From Xiphias gladius (taxonomy: Eukaryota > Chordata > Actinopteri > Istiophoriformes > Xiphiidae): 64,000 bases of DNA. Made by a program: the position numbers and the translations under genes. Below are positions 12,399-23,984 of this stretch, in pieces. How positions within the stretch are numbered: the first letter of the stretch is position 1; every line of letters starts with the position of its first letter. A model generated the notes under the pieces. That model was not told the DNA's origin and made no database searches. It worked only from the letters and a program-made list of their open reading frames with translations. The stretch covers positions 3,621,001-3,685,000 of the forward strand of contig NC_053416.1 of NCBI RefSeq assembly GCF_016859285.1, in the 5' to 3' direction.

Positions 12399-13192
12399 TG
12401 ATTACCTGGTCTGTTTCAGCAGGTGGGGGGGGATCGGTCCCAGGACTTTCTCCATCATCGCCAGATGTTCTTTACTGTCGTGGGTCTGAAACAACAGACA
12501 GGTAGATGAACTTACTGCTGTTTCTGTGTGTGCGTGTGTGCGCGTGCAAGTGTGTGGGCTTATATTGCTATCTTTGTGAGGACAATTTCAGTTTTACAGG
12601 ATATTTCTGCCTTGTGAGGACATTTTGGGCGATCTTCACTTCTTCTGAGGACTGTGGTCCCTTGTGACTGAGGTTTAAGACTTGGTTTTAAGGTTCTGGT
12701 TAGAATTTGGTTTAGTTCAGGGCTAGGGGCTGGCAAATACATTATGTGAGTGAGGGTCCTCTAACGACATACATATACCACATGTGCGGTTTTGTGTGTG
12801 TGTGTGTGTGTGTACGTACGGGGAAGAGTGTACGTCCCAGGTAAAACTCCATGAGAACGCAGCCCAGACTCCAAACATCACACGACTGGTTCCAGCCCAG
12901 ATCTGAGCACAAACACATGGATCAGTCACATTTACATAGCCCAGACTCCAAACATCACACGACTGGTTCCAGCCCAGATCTGAGCACAAACACACAGTCA
13001 CATGGATTACTTGACATGCAGCTAAACCGGTCCTGTTTAGTAATTGTGTGAGTGTGTCAGTTGTGTGTGTACCCAGGATGACCTCTGGAGCTCGGTAGTG
13101 GCGTGTCGACACCAGGGATTCGTGGTGTTCATGGTCAAATGTGGCGGTGCCGAAATCCACCACCTTCACATCCAGGCTCCTCAGTTTCCTCT

Positions 13193-13237
<45 letters not shown>

Positions 13238-16200
13238 TAAACATCCTTTACTACTTGGCAAACCTTGAAATGACAGCAGGACACTCTGAGGCTTTAGCTG
13301 GTATTTTCTGACGGCAGACACCTGTGTGTACAAAATTTTTACCGTCTCATCGTTGTACTCGTAGTCGCAGTCAGAGCACACGAACAGGATGTTCTCCGGT
13401 TTCAGGTCTGTGTGGGTCAGCTTGTTTCGATGCAGGACTGTATCACACACCGAAAAACACACGCTTAAATTCTGCGTTAAAGGTTTTTTTCTTCTCAGTC
13501 CAGCACAGACCTGAGTGAGCTGAACAGGAAACGGTTACCGGTCTTTCCTCATATTGTTGTAATTAGTATGAGAGAGAAAAGTTGCGAAAATGGCGACCAT
13601 GTTGCTTTGCTCTGATCTTCTCACCTACCTTCCTCTTTCTGTGCAGATACTTTTGGTTTTATATGTCCTGGTCTCATGATGTCTGTCCCTGCGATTTCTG
13701 ACTCCACCCAAAAAACAATGGAGCTGAATGGATCCAACTGATCTACTGGCTATGATAAATGATTCATTGATGGATCATTTACTCTGTAATGTGTCATAAG
13801 TAATGAAAAATGTCCATCAAAGTCCAAAAGTTATTGTGATTTCTTTTTTTACAGGAACAGTCAAATACCTCAGAATTATTCATTTTGTATTCACAGTTGG
13901 ATAAAACCGAAGAAAGCAGGATACATCTAAATATTTACATCTTTTATTTTACTTTATACTTGAGAAAACTTATTAATAGATCACTGAAGTTATAATTCAT
14001 TTTCAGTTGATTAACCAATTGATAATTAAACTGTTTGTTTTAGCACCTTATTGTATTTGGATATTTCTGCTGTGAAATGTGGAATATTTCAGATTCAGTT
14101 TTGTCCATGGTGGTCGACGTGAGGAACCAGTCACCGTCAACGAGGAGGTCAGGTGTCAGAGGTCACAGGGCTGACGGAAAGGTGTCAAAACGCACGTGCG
14201 CACACACACACATACACACACACGACTCACAGCAGACGGCTCTGAAGATCTGGAAGGCCATGTGCCGGATCTGCTCCACACTGAACGGCAGGAACTCGTT
14301 CCGTCGGAGGAACTCGAAGGTGCTGAGGCTGAGCAGCTCGAACACGATGCAGATGTGACCTTCGTGCTCGAACCAGTCCAGCATCCTCACGCAGGCACTG
14401 GTGGGAGAGAGGAAGTGATCCATAAACACGGCATTTAAATAACCAAAGAAGCAGAAGAATAAACACTCACAATCTGTTGTCATCATCCAGGCTGTTGATC
14501 GCCTCCAGCACTGCTATCTCAGACCTCGCTACGTCACGGAAACACTCCGTGTTCCTCACAATCTTCACAGCTACATGCTCATCTCTGTTGAACGCGCACA
14601 CACACGCACACACACAAAGACGAAAAAAAAACTTCACTAATCCCACAAAAAAGGCTTCTCTTGCGTTCAGTTTACACGATGATTAAACTGTTTCTGGTTT
14701 TCTTACTTGTCCCGGTCAATACACTCCACCACTTTTGCAAAGGCTCCTGCTCCCAGCGTAGAGACCACCTCATCTAGGAACAAAGAGACAGACCTTAAAT
14801 AAGGGCCAGTAGTGTAAGCAGCGACGTACTAAAGGGCTCATGCAATGGTTAGTGCAAAAAAAACAAGTAAACATTTGACCCGCCACAAAAGGATGTTTGA
14901 AGGAGGCTGAAAATAAACAGGATGTACTTGAACGTACTGTACGTTGGACCCTTTTCCTCACCCTTACTCCAGAACATACAGACCAACTTCTGTTTTTCAA
15001 AAGACATTTACTCTCATTCTTATTTCTTGCTTCATGCTTGAACAAGCTAATGCAGTTAATGTTGTTAAATTAAAAAAAGGCTACGTACTTTCAAACACTT
15101 TCCTCCGCTTTTTTTCTATTCATTAGACAGTGAGTCTAATGAATAATGACAAGCGCCGTGTTCACGCCACTAGCAGCCTCATCAGTACTGGTCCAGCTGG
15201 AGCTACTTGACGATGTTGTTGTGGAAATCTTAGGCCGTGAGTACTGAAGGATGTGAGTGTATCGTCACTTCCAGCCAACTTCTCTGCACCAATAGAGGCA
15301 AAACTATTTCTGGAGTTGCTTGTGGTGTGAACGCAATGTTACCTTCATGTTGCCATGTTAGAAACTCGACACTTCAAAGCTATGACAAGGACAAACAAAC
15401 GACACCAAAGATAAAGGAAGGTGTTGAGTACATCTTTCTTTCATCACAAGGCCGACGTGATAGACCAGGTGGCCCTCCTCCTCATCGTCCTCAACGCTCT
15501 CTCCCTTGCGACTCCTCTTTACTCCGTCATCGTCAGCACTGACGGCGCTGTCACCGAGAAGAGCAGATTCAAGGCGCAGCGAGTCGTCCTCAGGCTGTGG
15601 TTAACGTTTGACACGCGCGGCAAATGGAGGATGAAGCGCCGAAGGCGTGCGTTGGTATATGGTGTTGGCGGTCGTGATCCAGACATATGGACAAGACAGG
15701 GCACGAGAAAGACGGGGTGACAATTTCAAAAGCGTCAGTTTGTTTGTGACAAAAAAAGACTTCCTTTCCCATGAGGGACAGGTTGAACTCATATCATACA
15801 GAGGAACGAAAACTACCAAGGGGAGGAAGAAAACCCCAGGCCTGTCCTCTTGTGTATTAAGATAAAACCATACAAGTGAAAAAGAAGCCACGAAACTCAT
15901 ATAAGAAACAGGTCGGGCAGCACCAAGGCTCACAATTTAAGGTAATACGTTTGTGCCTGTATAAAATTTAGTCTTTAATTATTTTGTCTAATCTTTGGCT
16001 ACTATAGATTTATAACTGGATACGTCTGCCTGAGGTCCAAACAACACTTATTTGCCAATGATAAGTGGGAAATGTTTCCAACCAAACTGTGACCAAAGTT
16101 CAAATTGGCCTCAGTGGGATAAACACAGACAGCAAAAAGAGCGAAGGCTAAAATATAGTTTATATGAAGAGCCCATTTTATTTCGAGGACTACGCCGGCT

Positions 16201-17087
16201 TTTTTGGAAATTTACTTGATGGGCAACTTGCTTGTTAAGAGGACTGACAGGAAAAACAAACACTAATGCCGCATTACCAAAGACAGTCTTGTTACATGAG
16301 AGGCTGCTGTTGCAGAATTAGGTGACACTCTTTGGTCTTAATAAGCAACAAACTAAAACCGTTATTTCAGTCCATCTGGAATACAGATACTTATAGAATC
16401 AGGGAGAAGGAGGGGGATAAACAGGAAGAAGAGAATTGTACCGAGTTATCGGTTTCTGTGGCGGTGCGGTGTGCTCGCCGGTCGAAGCGTCCGGTCTGTC
16501 CGTCTGTGTGGAGGTCTGTCTTGGGGTCATCACCATCTACCGGCAGAGTAGAAAGACAGAGAGCGGATTTTCCCGCTGTGTGAATACAGTTAAAACAGTC
16601 ACTGTAAACACTTTCACCAGCCTGATTCAGATTCAGACTGCTGCAGACGCACACTTATGAAGAAAATTTAAATAAACTTGTTGTGTAATACACAATTATA
16701 CTTTTAGGTAGCCTATTACTATGTACTTATTTGTTGAGCTCGTATTTTTCTCTTTTATGAGTAAAAATCATACGAGCTGTTGCTAACGAAGAGCAAATTA
16801 TTTCCATCCTTATAACTCCTTTTAACTGTCCCTCTAAGATGAATAATAATGGGCAGGTATGAGCAACAGTAAATGCCCAGAAACAGTCGATTATCTCCAA
16901 TGGAAGAAAAAAACAAAAAAAACAAAAAAAAGGAGGGAAAAACCTTTCTCTTTCTCTTCTCGTACATCATGTTGAAGTGTCCGTGAGTAAGAAGCTCCTA
17001 CATACTGACTCAGTGTGAGCTACACTAGACGTGAGCATAAGTAATGTTACCTCTCCAGGAACCACAGTCGTTGTCCTTCCTTCCCAT
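11141..17087 (-). CDS. clk4: CLK-family (LAMMER) dual-specificity kinase, CLK1/CLK4-like
   Basis: CLK kinases phosphorylate SR proteins in the nucleus and so control alternative splicing. Coding exons in transcript order: 17087-17051 and 16536-16442 (both tentative), then 15594-15432, 14773-14707, 14584-14471, 14397-14231, 13437-13343, 13193-13073, 12902-12820, 12485-12406, 11475-11385 and 11296-11141. All junctions agree in phase; the total is 423 codons including stop. Motifs in order: [15 protein letters not shown], glycine loop [16 protein letters not shown] (ATP-binding Lys), [26 protein letters not shown] (catalytic Asp), [38 protein letters not shown] motif [21 protein letters not shown] and the C-lobe end [15 protein letters not shown] favours CLK1/4 over CLK2/3. 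Human CLK4 lies at 5q35, like KIAA1191, which is also present here. Odd: GAGAFA instead of GEGAFG, and a short N-terminus without the usual RS-rich tract. The assignment to clk4 rather than clk1 is an inference. Confidence 0.88.
11690..11900 (+). mobile_element. Diverged LINE 3' end (Rex3/RTE-type) in CLK intron
   Basis: The order of words matches the 3' end typical of fish RTE/Rex3 LINEs: 'CGACTCCTAACTGGCCTC', 'GGATGTTTCCAGGGAAAGGG', then a tail ending 'ACAATGGATGGATGAAT'. Heavily mutated, with no intact frame. Lies in the intron between the KQHF and LAMMER exons. Confidence 0.5.
12205..12395 (+). mobile_element. tRNA-type SINE fragment with (TG)n tail
   Basis: The text 'GCAGTAGTTAGCACTGTCGC', 'CTCACAGCAAGGAGTTTCCG' and 'CAGTCCAAAGACATGCAGGT' is the well-known vertebrate SINE with a tRNA-like head, including the A-box-like 'TAGTTAGCAC'. 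The copy is internally deleted and runs into a TG microsatellite (about 12347-12395). Antisense to the host gene, inside an intron next to the LAMMER exon. Confidence 0.6.
12861..12995 (-). repeat. Tandem partial duplication of the CDVW exon of the CLK gene
   Basis: About 57 bp at 12861-12917 recur almost perfectly at 12938-12994, a period of 77 bp. The unit covers the start of the exon encoding [13 protein letters not shown] together with its splice acceptor (CTCAG). The copy closer to 12820 continues into the full exon with a good donor. The upstream copy keeps the acceptor and 11-12 codons, then diverges after WSLG. Confidence 0.9.
13197..13234. repeat. (AC)n microsatellite abutting a CLK splice acceptor
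   Basis: About 19 AC units on the plus strand, read as (GT)n in the CLK transcript. Only 'AAG' separates the tract from the exon that starts at 13193, so the normal polypyrimidine tract is replaced by a UG repeat. Confidence 0.9.
13750..14045 (+). repeat. Interspersed repeat family B, copy in CLK intron
   Basis: Contains 'GTAATGAAAAATGTCCATCA' near 13800 and ends 'CAGTTGATTAACCAATTGAT' near 14005. This matches the common fish repeat whose ends read 'GGGCTGCAACTAACGAT' and 'CGATTAATCGTTTCAGCTC'. Related pieces lie at 56545-56730, 60760-60990 and 63480-63540. Confidence 0.55.
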
Positions 17088-17162
17088 AGTACTGCTGTCC
17101 ACGCTGGGCTGCGCGACCCCCTCTTTCTCTCCCCGCTCCAGCCTCCGGAGGTCTGAGGATGA
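17051..17162 (-). CDS. Tentative first coding exon of the CLK gene
   Basis: On the minus strand this block starts after an acceptor (CTGACCAG|TCATCC), stays open, and ends at the donor AGAG|GTAACA. It contains an in-frame ATG at 17087 ([12 protein letters not shown]). Its end phase matches the 16536-16442 block, which in turn joins the certain 15594-15432 exon. The peptide does not resemble known CLK N-termini, which are rich in RS and Tyr, so this is a guess from splice sites and phase alone. Confidence 0.3.
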
Positions 17163-18863
17163 CTGGTCAGGTAAGAGAGAGAAAAACACAGGCAGAGGGT
17201 TTAGTCATGTGAGACCCTTACAGCTGGCAGGGCAAAATATGTAAGGTTTGGCCTTAGAGTGGCGCCACAGGAAATCAGACGGGCTTTCCCTAAGCTGTTG
17301 CTACTTTAGCTCAGACTCAGCTTGTCAGGATCAGCTCTGCATTGTCAAAAACGACTTAACTCTTATCTGTTAATAATAATAATTTTAATAATTTTGTACT
17401 TTAGCATTAATCTGTAAGCACAGATGAGTTGAATTAATTAGTTGGGTTGAACGAATGAATTAGTCTTATAATCTGCTAAATGAAGTGGTTTATGTAGTAT
17501 GTGGAGATTGTTTTGGTTATGTTTCGGTTATCTTTCTTTGCATTTGTTTACAACAACAGCTATTGCATTAACTGCAGGCATGTATTTACGTAGATCCTGT
17601 ACTGCTGGAGATCTTTTGGGATTTTATATATACCATCTGCCTGCGTGTTTAATCTTGCATGAGGTACAGCAGTTGTCCTGTAACATGTTGGTGGGTATAT
17701 GTGTCAGAAGTTTGGTTTGCTGCTGATTAATGCATCCACAAATCTATTCATTCATTATTCATAGCACTGGCATTATGTATGGCTGTGTACAGCATGTTAT
17801 TATGCTGTCATAATGTTATGCTAATGTGGGGTGTTATGGAGTGTTCTAACGACAGAATCCCCCCTTAGCATGCTCGCTGTTTGGATGTTAACGTCAGCGC
17901 TATCGTTCAACCTGTACTGAAGTTTTGGTCTATTTTAAAAAAAATAAAATAAATTAAATTAAATAAATAAGAGGGCATCATCTGGGGAGGTCATTGGGAT
18001 TCATCCTCTGAGGACCAAAATGTCTGTAGCAAATGTCACCGGAATCTAAAAACGACTACAGACTAGAAACACATTCTTTGGATATCTAAACGTATAACTC
18101 TATCAACATGCTGTTCCATACTGGTACAAGTAAAGTGGTTGTAAATTAGTCACGGGGAGCATTATAACTTACGAGCTGCACCTCAACGAAGAACTTGGAT
18201 CCTAAGAGTAGAGGTCAAAAACTCTTCAACGTCTTCCTCTTTCTGTTCTCTGCTGTTCTGCCACACTTTGTAAAAGCAGAAATGATTCATAGCTCATCCT
18301 CTGTGCTCTGCCTGGTATTCAAACCCTCCTTCCTCCACAGCCTTTGATTTACAGGGAGCAAAGGTTTCCCTGTATCCTCAACCCTTGATGCCCTCCTCTA
18401 TGTTTTCAAAGCTATACATAGTGTCAGACCCCTCCAACCTGAAAACCTATTGGTGACTGTATCTCCAGGGCTTTCCCTGGCCTTTTGGAGAAGGATTAGT
18501 TACGACCCCCCCCCCCCATCTAGCAGGGCAGCTTCCACAGGGGGCAGAAGAAAACATGAAACCATAATGGTCCCGGTGGGGAAATTAGGTTATTAGAGCA
18601 GTCACTGGATATGGCAAAGTAAAATAGAGTAGAAACAAGAATAGAAGAATGTTATAAACAACTGGCTGTTGTAAACAACATATTACAAAGAAATGGGTGA
18701 ATGCAGTTTGAAAAAAGATCTGTTGGTTCCCTCTGAAGACGTCACACTTAAAAAAAGATCACAAATATTTTGTTTAATTTCTAAAAAGGGTAAATAGTTA
18801 ATTACCCAGCTGGACACTGTAGTTTTTAGCAAACATTACTCAATCAGAAGTGAATAGTATGAA
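17088..18863. other. Intergenic: presumed CLK 5' region and repeats
   Basis: No gene is recognised. The first part should contain the CLK promoter, but no clear CpG-rich block is visible. 17735-18065 is a repeat-family copy listed separately. A run of nine C at about 18509 is a short homopolymer tract. Confidence 0.4.
17735..18065 (-). repeat. Interspersed repeat family A, copy 3
   Basis: Carries 'CTTAGCATGCTCGCTGTT' (17865) and 'GGGATTCATCCTCTGAGGAC' (17996), then 'AATGTCTGTAGCAAATGTCA'. These are the same ordered words as in copies 1, 2 and 4. Interrupted by an A/T-rich simple stretch at 17935-17970. Confidence 0.55.
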
Positions 18864-20088
18864 CAGTGGCAAGATAAAGTAAGTGAACCCTTTGGAATTA
18901 TTTGCATTTAATTATAAATTTGTCTTAAAATATGGTCAGATCTCTATCCAAGTTACAATTCTAAACAAACAAATCTATATTAACAAATAAAAATACTGTC
19001 CATACTGAGTACGTCTTTCAAACATTCACAGTGTAGGTTGAAAGAAGTCCGTGAACAGCTCGGCCCGTGATATAAGCGAAAAAGTAATTGGAATTAGGAG
19101 TTAACAAACCTGGAGTACGGTCAACGAAACAAGATCTGAGGCATGGGTCAGAGCTACTGACTGATAAGAAACACGTTTTGAGTTCGCGGTTCACACGAGG
19201 CACCCGCTGATGTGAACCATACCTCGCAAAAAAAGAGATCTCAGAAGATTTGAAGTCAAGAATTGCTGATTTGCATGAAGCTGGAATGGGTTACAGATTC
19301 ATCTCAGTAAGTTTAGATGTTCATCGGTCCAGGCAAAACTGTCTATAAACGGAGACGATTTAGTTCTTTGGCCAGTCTCCCTAGAAGTGGTCGTCCAGCT
19401 GAGATGACTCCAGAGGCACAAGGCAGGATGATTAGCGGGGTAGAAAAGAAACTCGTGCTGCATTGTTGCATGGAGCACGATGTCCATGGCACGGCACCAC
19501 AGAGGAAGCTGCCACTCTCCAAAAAAACAAAAACATCACTGCATGCCTGAGGTTTTCGAAAGATCACCTTGACACTCCACAACGCTACTGGGAAAATGTT
19601 CTGTGGACTGGAAAAAAACTAAGGTTGAATTGTTTAAGAAGAACGCGCGGCACTATGTATGGTGCTCAAAGGGCACTGCATACCAACATGGACACATCAT
19701 CCCCAACGGTGAAGCGCGGCCCAGAGGCTTTGCTGCCTCTGGGCCTGGAAAGCTCACCATCATCGAGGGGAAAATGAATTCCCAATTTTATCAAGGTGTC
19801 TTACAGGTTAATATCAGGGCGGCTGTCTTGTTTTGGGAAATTGCTGCCAAAGGAGGTTCGACCAGTTATTAGATCCTAGGGTTCACTCAACTTTTTCCAC
19901 CAGCACTGTGAATGTTTACTGTGGTCAATAAATACGTGAATCAGTAAGATAGTCTGAGCATTATTGAATTAAGCACATCGTGTTTGTCTATACTTGTGAC
20001 TTAGATGAAGATCAGATCACATTTTAGGACCAATTAATGCAGAAAACCAGGTCATTCCAAAGGGTTCACGTACTTTTTCTTGCCACTG
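18864..20088 (+). mobile_element. Degenerate Tc1/mariner-like DNA transposon
   Basis: The ends form inverted repeats: 'CAGTGGCAAGATAAAGTAAG' at 18864 and its mirror, 'TACTTTTTCTTGCCACTG', ending at 20088. Beyond this both ends share 'TGAACCCTTTGGAATTA'-like sequence; the right end is followed by TA, the Tc1 target. Inside, broken plus-strand frames keep transposase words: RSGRPAEMTPEA (helix-turn-helix linker), LHCCMEHDVHG, and NARHYVWCSKGTAYQHGHII near the catalytic end. Frame shifts and stops prevent any full product. At about 1.2 kb it is shorter than an intact 1.6-kb Tc1-like element, so it is dead and probably internally deleted. Confidence 0.85.
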
Positions 20089-21639
20089 TATTTTAAGGAC
20101 CTATATTTAGCCTTTAGTTCTCTAGAACCTTTTTCCGGCAGCTGTGCAGTGTATGATGGATTGGCTCAAAATAAACTAGTACGACATGCCGCCCAGTGCA
20201 ACAGTCTGGCTCACTGATGTGCATTCCCTGGACCGTGGGCTTTACGCTTGTCAATACTTCTTTTGTATCTTCATGCAATGAAAACTGCTCCTCTGTCGCT
20301 CCCTGTCCCTCGTCCTGAAATAGTGGACATGCCCTTCACAGCGGGGGTTATTCTCTCCCTCCGTGTTATTTCTTATTCATTGTTTCATCACCTCCTCCTC
20401 CCCTTCTGCCGTATGCCCACGCCATCGCTGTGTCTTCTTACCCTTGCAACAGCAGTTGAACGTCAGTGCCACCTACAACCTGCAGCAGTTTACAGATTTC
20501 TCCACATATTTCCAAGTGGGAGAATGTAGAGAGTTAGCAAAAACTTTCCTTTCATAATAGTGAAATATTTACATGTTTTGGTTGACTGGCCTATGAAATG
20601 CCAAGGGGCTTTGCTTTTTATAGCCAACAATGTGAAGGGGTGTTAGTCATTCCAGAGCAGGGTTCTCCTCATCCCTCAGTCAGGAATAGATGCGTCCCTC
20701 CATGCCACCCCGCACAGCTGTGTCTGATCGACTGTAAATCAGAGCTGAGGACGACTCTGACAACGTGCAGGACCGTTGTCACTCACTTAAGATCCTCCAA
20801 CACTCACTACTTGCAAGCCACTGCCAGTAGTGTAGAGGGTTTCGCTCTGCATACAGCTTGATGGGCACAACGAGGTACTATTATGGCCGGAGTTAGGCGG
20901 CCCCTTCCAACTGCAGCCGGCAAGACTCGCTGTATCCAGAACACGCTAATTTATATGAATGCTTTCAAAACTGGGCTGGCATCACTGGTGATTTTATCTT
21001 ATACTGTTTTAGTCTTTCTTGGATAATAGAATTTTCTTTGTTTTGGTAAGGGAATCCTCCTTTTCAGTAAATCCTTTGTGTGGTGTTCTACAGGGATTGA
21101 TTTTTGTCTCCTTGACATTTAAATGACATTAAAAATGAGCTGTTCCAAAATGACTCAAACTGCTGATTTTATCTACAAACCTAAACATCTAATTTTATCT
21201 CTCCATTAGTGACCTGGGAAGCAGAATTGTGAGCTTGGTGACCAGATGTGTCTTTTACTGCTCTCTAGAACAAATCCTCCAAATTAAACATGCAAATTCA
21301 TTGTTTCTTATACCCATATAAATGTTTTTCTGATCTGACACCCCTATCGGAAGGACAGGGTTTTTCCTAATCTGCAGTATGTAAACCATGCTGCTAGAAA
21401 TCTGTCAATGGCCAGACCCCCATCTCTGAATGTCGTACCGTATCTTTTCTTTTATAATTGCTGTTGTCTGTGTTACCGTCTTTTAAAAAAAATTGTTTTC
21501 CACGAGAAAAAAAAAATCACTCATTTGAACAAATAACCAATAAGTACAGTTCTACTGAGGACGGGATTTTTGCTCTGGACCAAAGTGTAGGAAAAATTTA
21601 CTGACTGTCTGTTCACACTCTCCTGAGGCACTGCTGGTT
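20089..21639. other. Intergenic, no gene seen
   Basis: Only short overlapping ORFs without recognisable motifs. No repeat I can name, apart from scattered A/T runs. Confidence 0.4.
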
Positions 21640-22020
21640 CTTTAGAGGCTATATGTAAGTTTTTGCTATCGCTACATGGCGAACGTCAGCATCAACAGCT
21701 GTTTACTTAGCGGTCAAAAAGAAATGCTGCGGGTTCAGCATCAAACTCCATTCCTTTACTCAACAAGAGCTGTCTCCAGTGGTGGCAAGCAAAGCCCGTG
21801 TTAACTCATGTTTTGCTTCTATTTCTATCACTTCTTTTCTTCTTCTGCCGTCAGCATGCTGACCAGCTACCCCCCGGGTCATAACACTTCTTTGCAACGG
21901 TGAGTAACCGTAGCGTCGAGTCTACCTTCAGTCCAACGATGGCTGAAGCTCTTGGCAAGGAACCGGCTCTTAATGCTGGCTATGTATCGATAGCAAAAAC
22001 TTACATATAGCACCTTTAAG
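21640..22020. mobile_element. MITE with long terminal inverted repeats
   Basis: Left end 'GCTATATGTAAGTTTTTGCT' at about 21648 and right end 'AGCAAAAACTTACATATAGC' at about 21992-22011 are exact inverted copies. The match continues inward through 'ATCG(A/C)TACAT(A/G)GC'. The interior of about 300 bp has no coding capacity. This is the structure of a non-autonomous DNA transposon. Confidence 0.8.
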
Positions 22021-23984
22021 CTTTGGCGCAATCCTACTTTGAAAGTAATATGATTAGATTCAATCCAAATGGTTAAGATAGGTGACTGATAGCTTTAATT
22101 GAAGGGGCTTATCAGGGCCTATCAGTTGTAGTTCAACAGTTCATCTGATATGGCTGAAAATACTCTTAGACGACATCTAACATCAGCCTTAACTCTGCAA
22201 ACTGATCGTCACACACAGCTCCAACGATGAGCGCTTTGCCCGCTAACCGCACTGCATGCTGTGGAGTGCAGTGTGTTAATTCATGAAGCATACCAAGGAT
22301 ACTGAGCCACGTTCCTGACGCGAAGGCATGTAGCTCTAATACGGGCAGCTTAACATCAATTCAATCTCTCAATACCCCGTCTGTTAACTCTGACTGGTGA
22401 AACAGATCTAACCAGATTTGTTACCGGGAAAAACCATGGTAAATAAAATTTTGTAGCAATCTTTATAAAATTAATTAAGATTTGAATACAGCTTCTCTTT
22501 TTTTTTTGCCTTTGGTAAATAGTCATGGCGTAAGCACTTATTAAATTACTTTCTTAAGGTAAAGGTAAAAAAGCGTTTCAGGTCCCTGAAGTACAGGTAA
22601 TGCAGGTCTTGTACTGCCCTGTTTTCCTGAACCATGTAAGTCAACATATACTGTACTACAATGTTAAAATGGAGAGGTACCACCAAGACAATGCTTTTAA
22701 TTTAAATTGGGTAAATAAAAGCTGTGCCAGACAAACAGGGTAGGGCTCATCTTAGAGAAATTTCAAAAAGCTCCTTCCAACAGCTGTTGATAACAAAGTT
22801 AAAAACATTTAACTTTGAATGATCAATAGCCGTTTTGAGTAAACACCTTTCCAACTGTCTCTCTGTGGTTTCGATATGAGAGCTATATTTGATTAGTATG
22901 GGTTTTAGTGGAGTTGTTTTACTACATCAGTGCTGTGTTTTCCATTTTGACAAGTGTGAAATCATGGGAATGGAGGCATTTAAAAAAAAAAAAAGATCAG
23001 CTTAAGATTTTTGAACATAAGCACAAAAAAACCAGTTACTAGCATCTTTAATTCAAAAATCTCTTCTTCAGCTTCCAGAAACTGTACATCAGTCAAACCC
23101 ATGTTGAAGCAGAAGAGAGGCTCCTGCTCTTACTGGACTTTGGAGGTATTGCTGTTTGGTGAAAGGAATTTCTCTGCTTACCTGTCTTTATTATTGAAGC
23201 TGTGATGTCTCCTCCTGCACCTCTCTGCTGGTTCTGTGCTATTTGGGCTCCTGCTGGTCTGTTTGAATAGCATAACCTCCTCCTCTTCTTCTTCCTACCA
23301 ATCCTCCCCAGGGGGAACACAAACACTTGTTGCCCCGCTTGCTTAGCTTCCAAACAAGGAGAGACAGAAATGGCGTCCGTGGTGCAATAAAACATTATGT
23401 CCCACAGAAAACCAAGACGTGGACATTCCTGCGTACTTCTAGGCAGTAAAATCTTCAGCCAGCTGCAGTGAAAAGGGACACGGGGAGCTGCTGCAGCCTC
23501 GACCCCTGGCCTGAACCAGCAGGGGCTCTTCTTTCATCCCTCAGGAGAAAACATAGTGTACAGTGTCTGATCGGGAACTGCTGATGCACGATGATGCAGG
23601 GGATTGCATGATGTATTTTATGAATCATACAGGACACTGAATACACGTTCAACCCGCAATTCCTACACGACTATTGGCTCCACGTAAACACAGTGTCACT
23701 CATGATCCGGGTCCACAGCTGTGGGTCCATACACATTATTGCTGTATGTTATCGTTGTTGTTTCAGAGGCTTTCCTTTCTATAGTTTGTCACAAAAAGTT
23801 TGAGCTGAGCCCGAAGTCTATTCTTTATTTTACTCCGAGGAGAAGCTATGGGGAGATGTCGGCAAGAGACATTTTATTTCTTATTTACACTGCTTAGATA
23901 GTTTGACTGGCGGACAGGATCGAACTGCGCTTGCCATGTTCATTGCAGTGAAGGAATATGTCACCCTAACAGAACACGTATGTT
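22021..23984. other. Intergenic, no gene seen
   Basis: AT-rich with poly-A and poly-T runs (for example 22980-22995). No exon or family motif was recognised on either strand. Confidence 0.4.

Noticed and set aside
19317-19872. Intact transposase gene
   Set aside because: Several frames carry transposase words, but stops and frame shifts break them. The element is degenerate.
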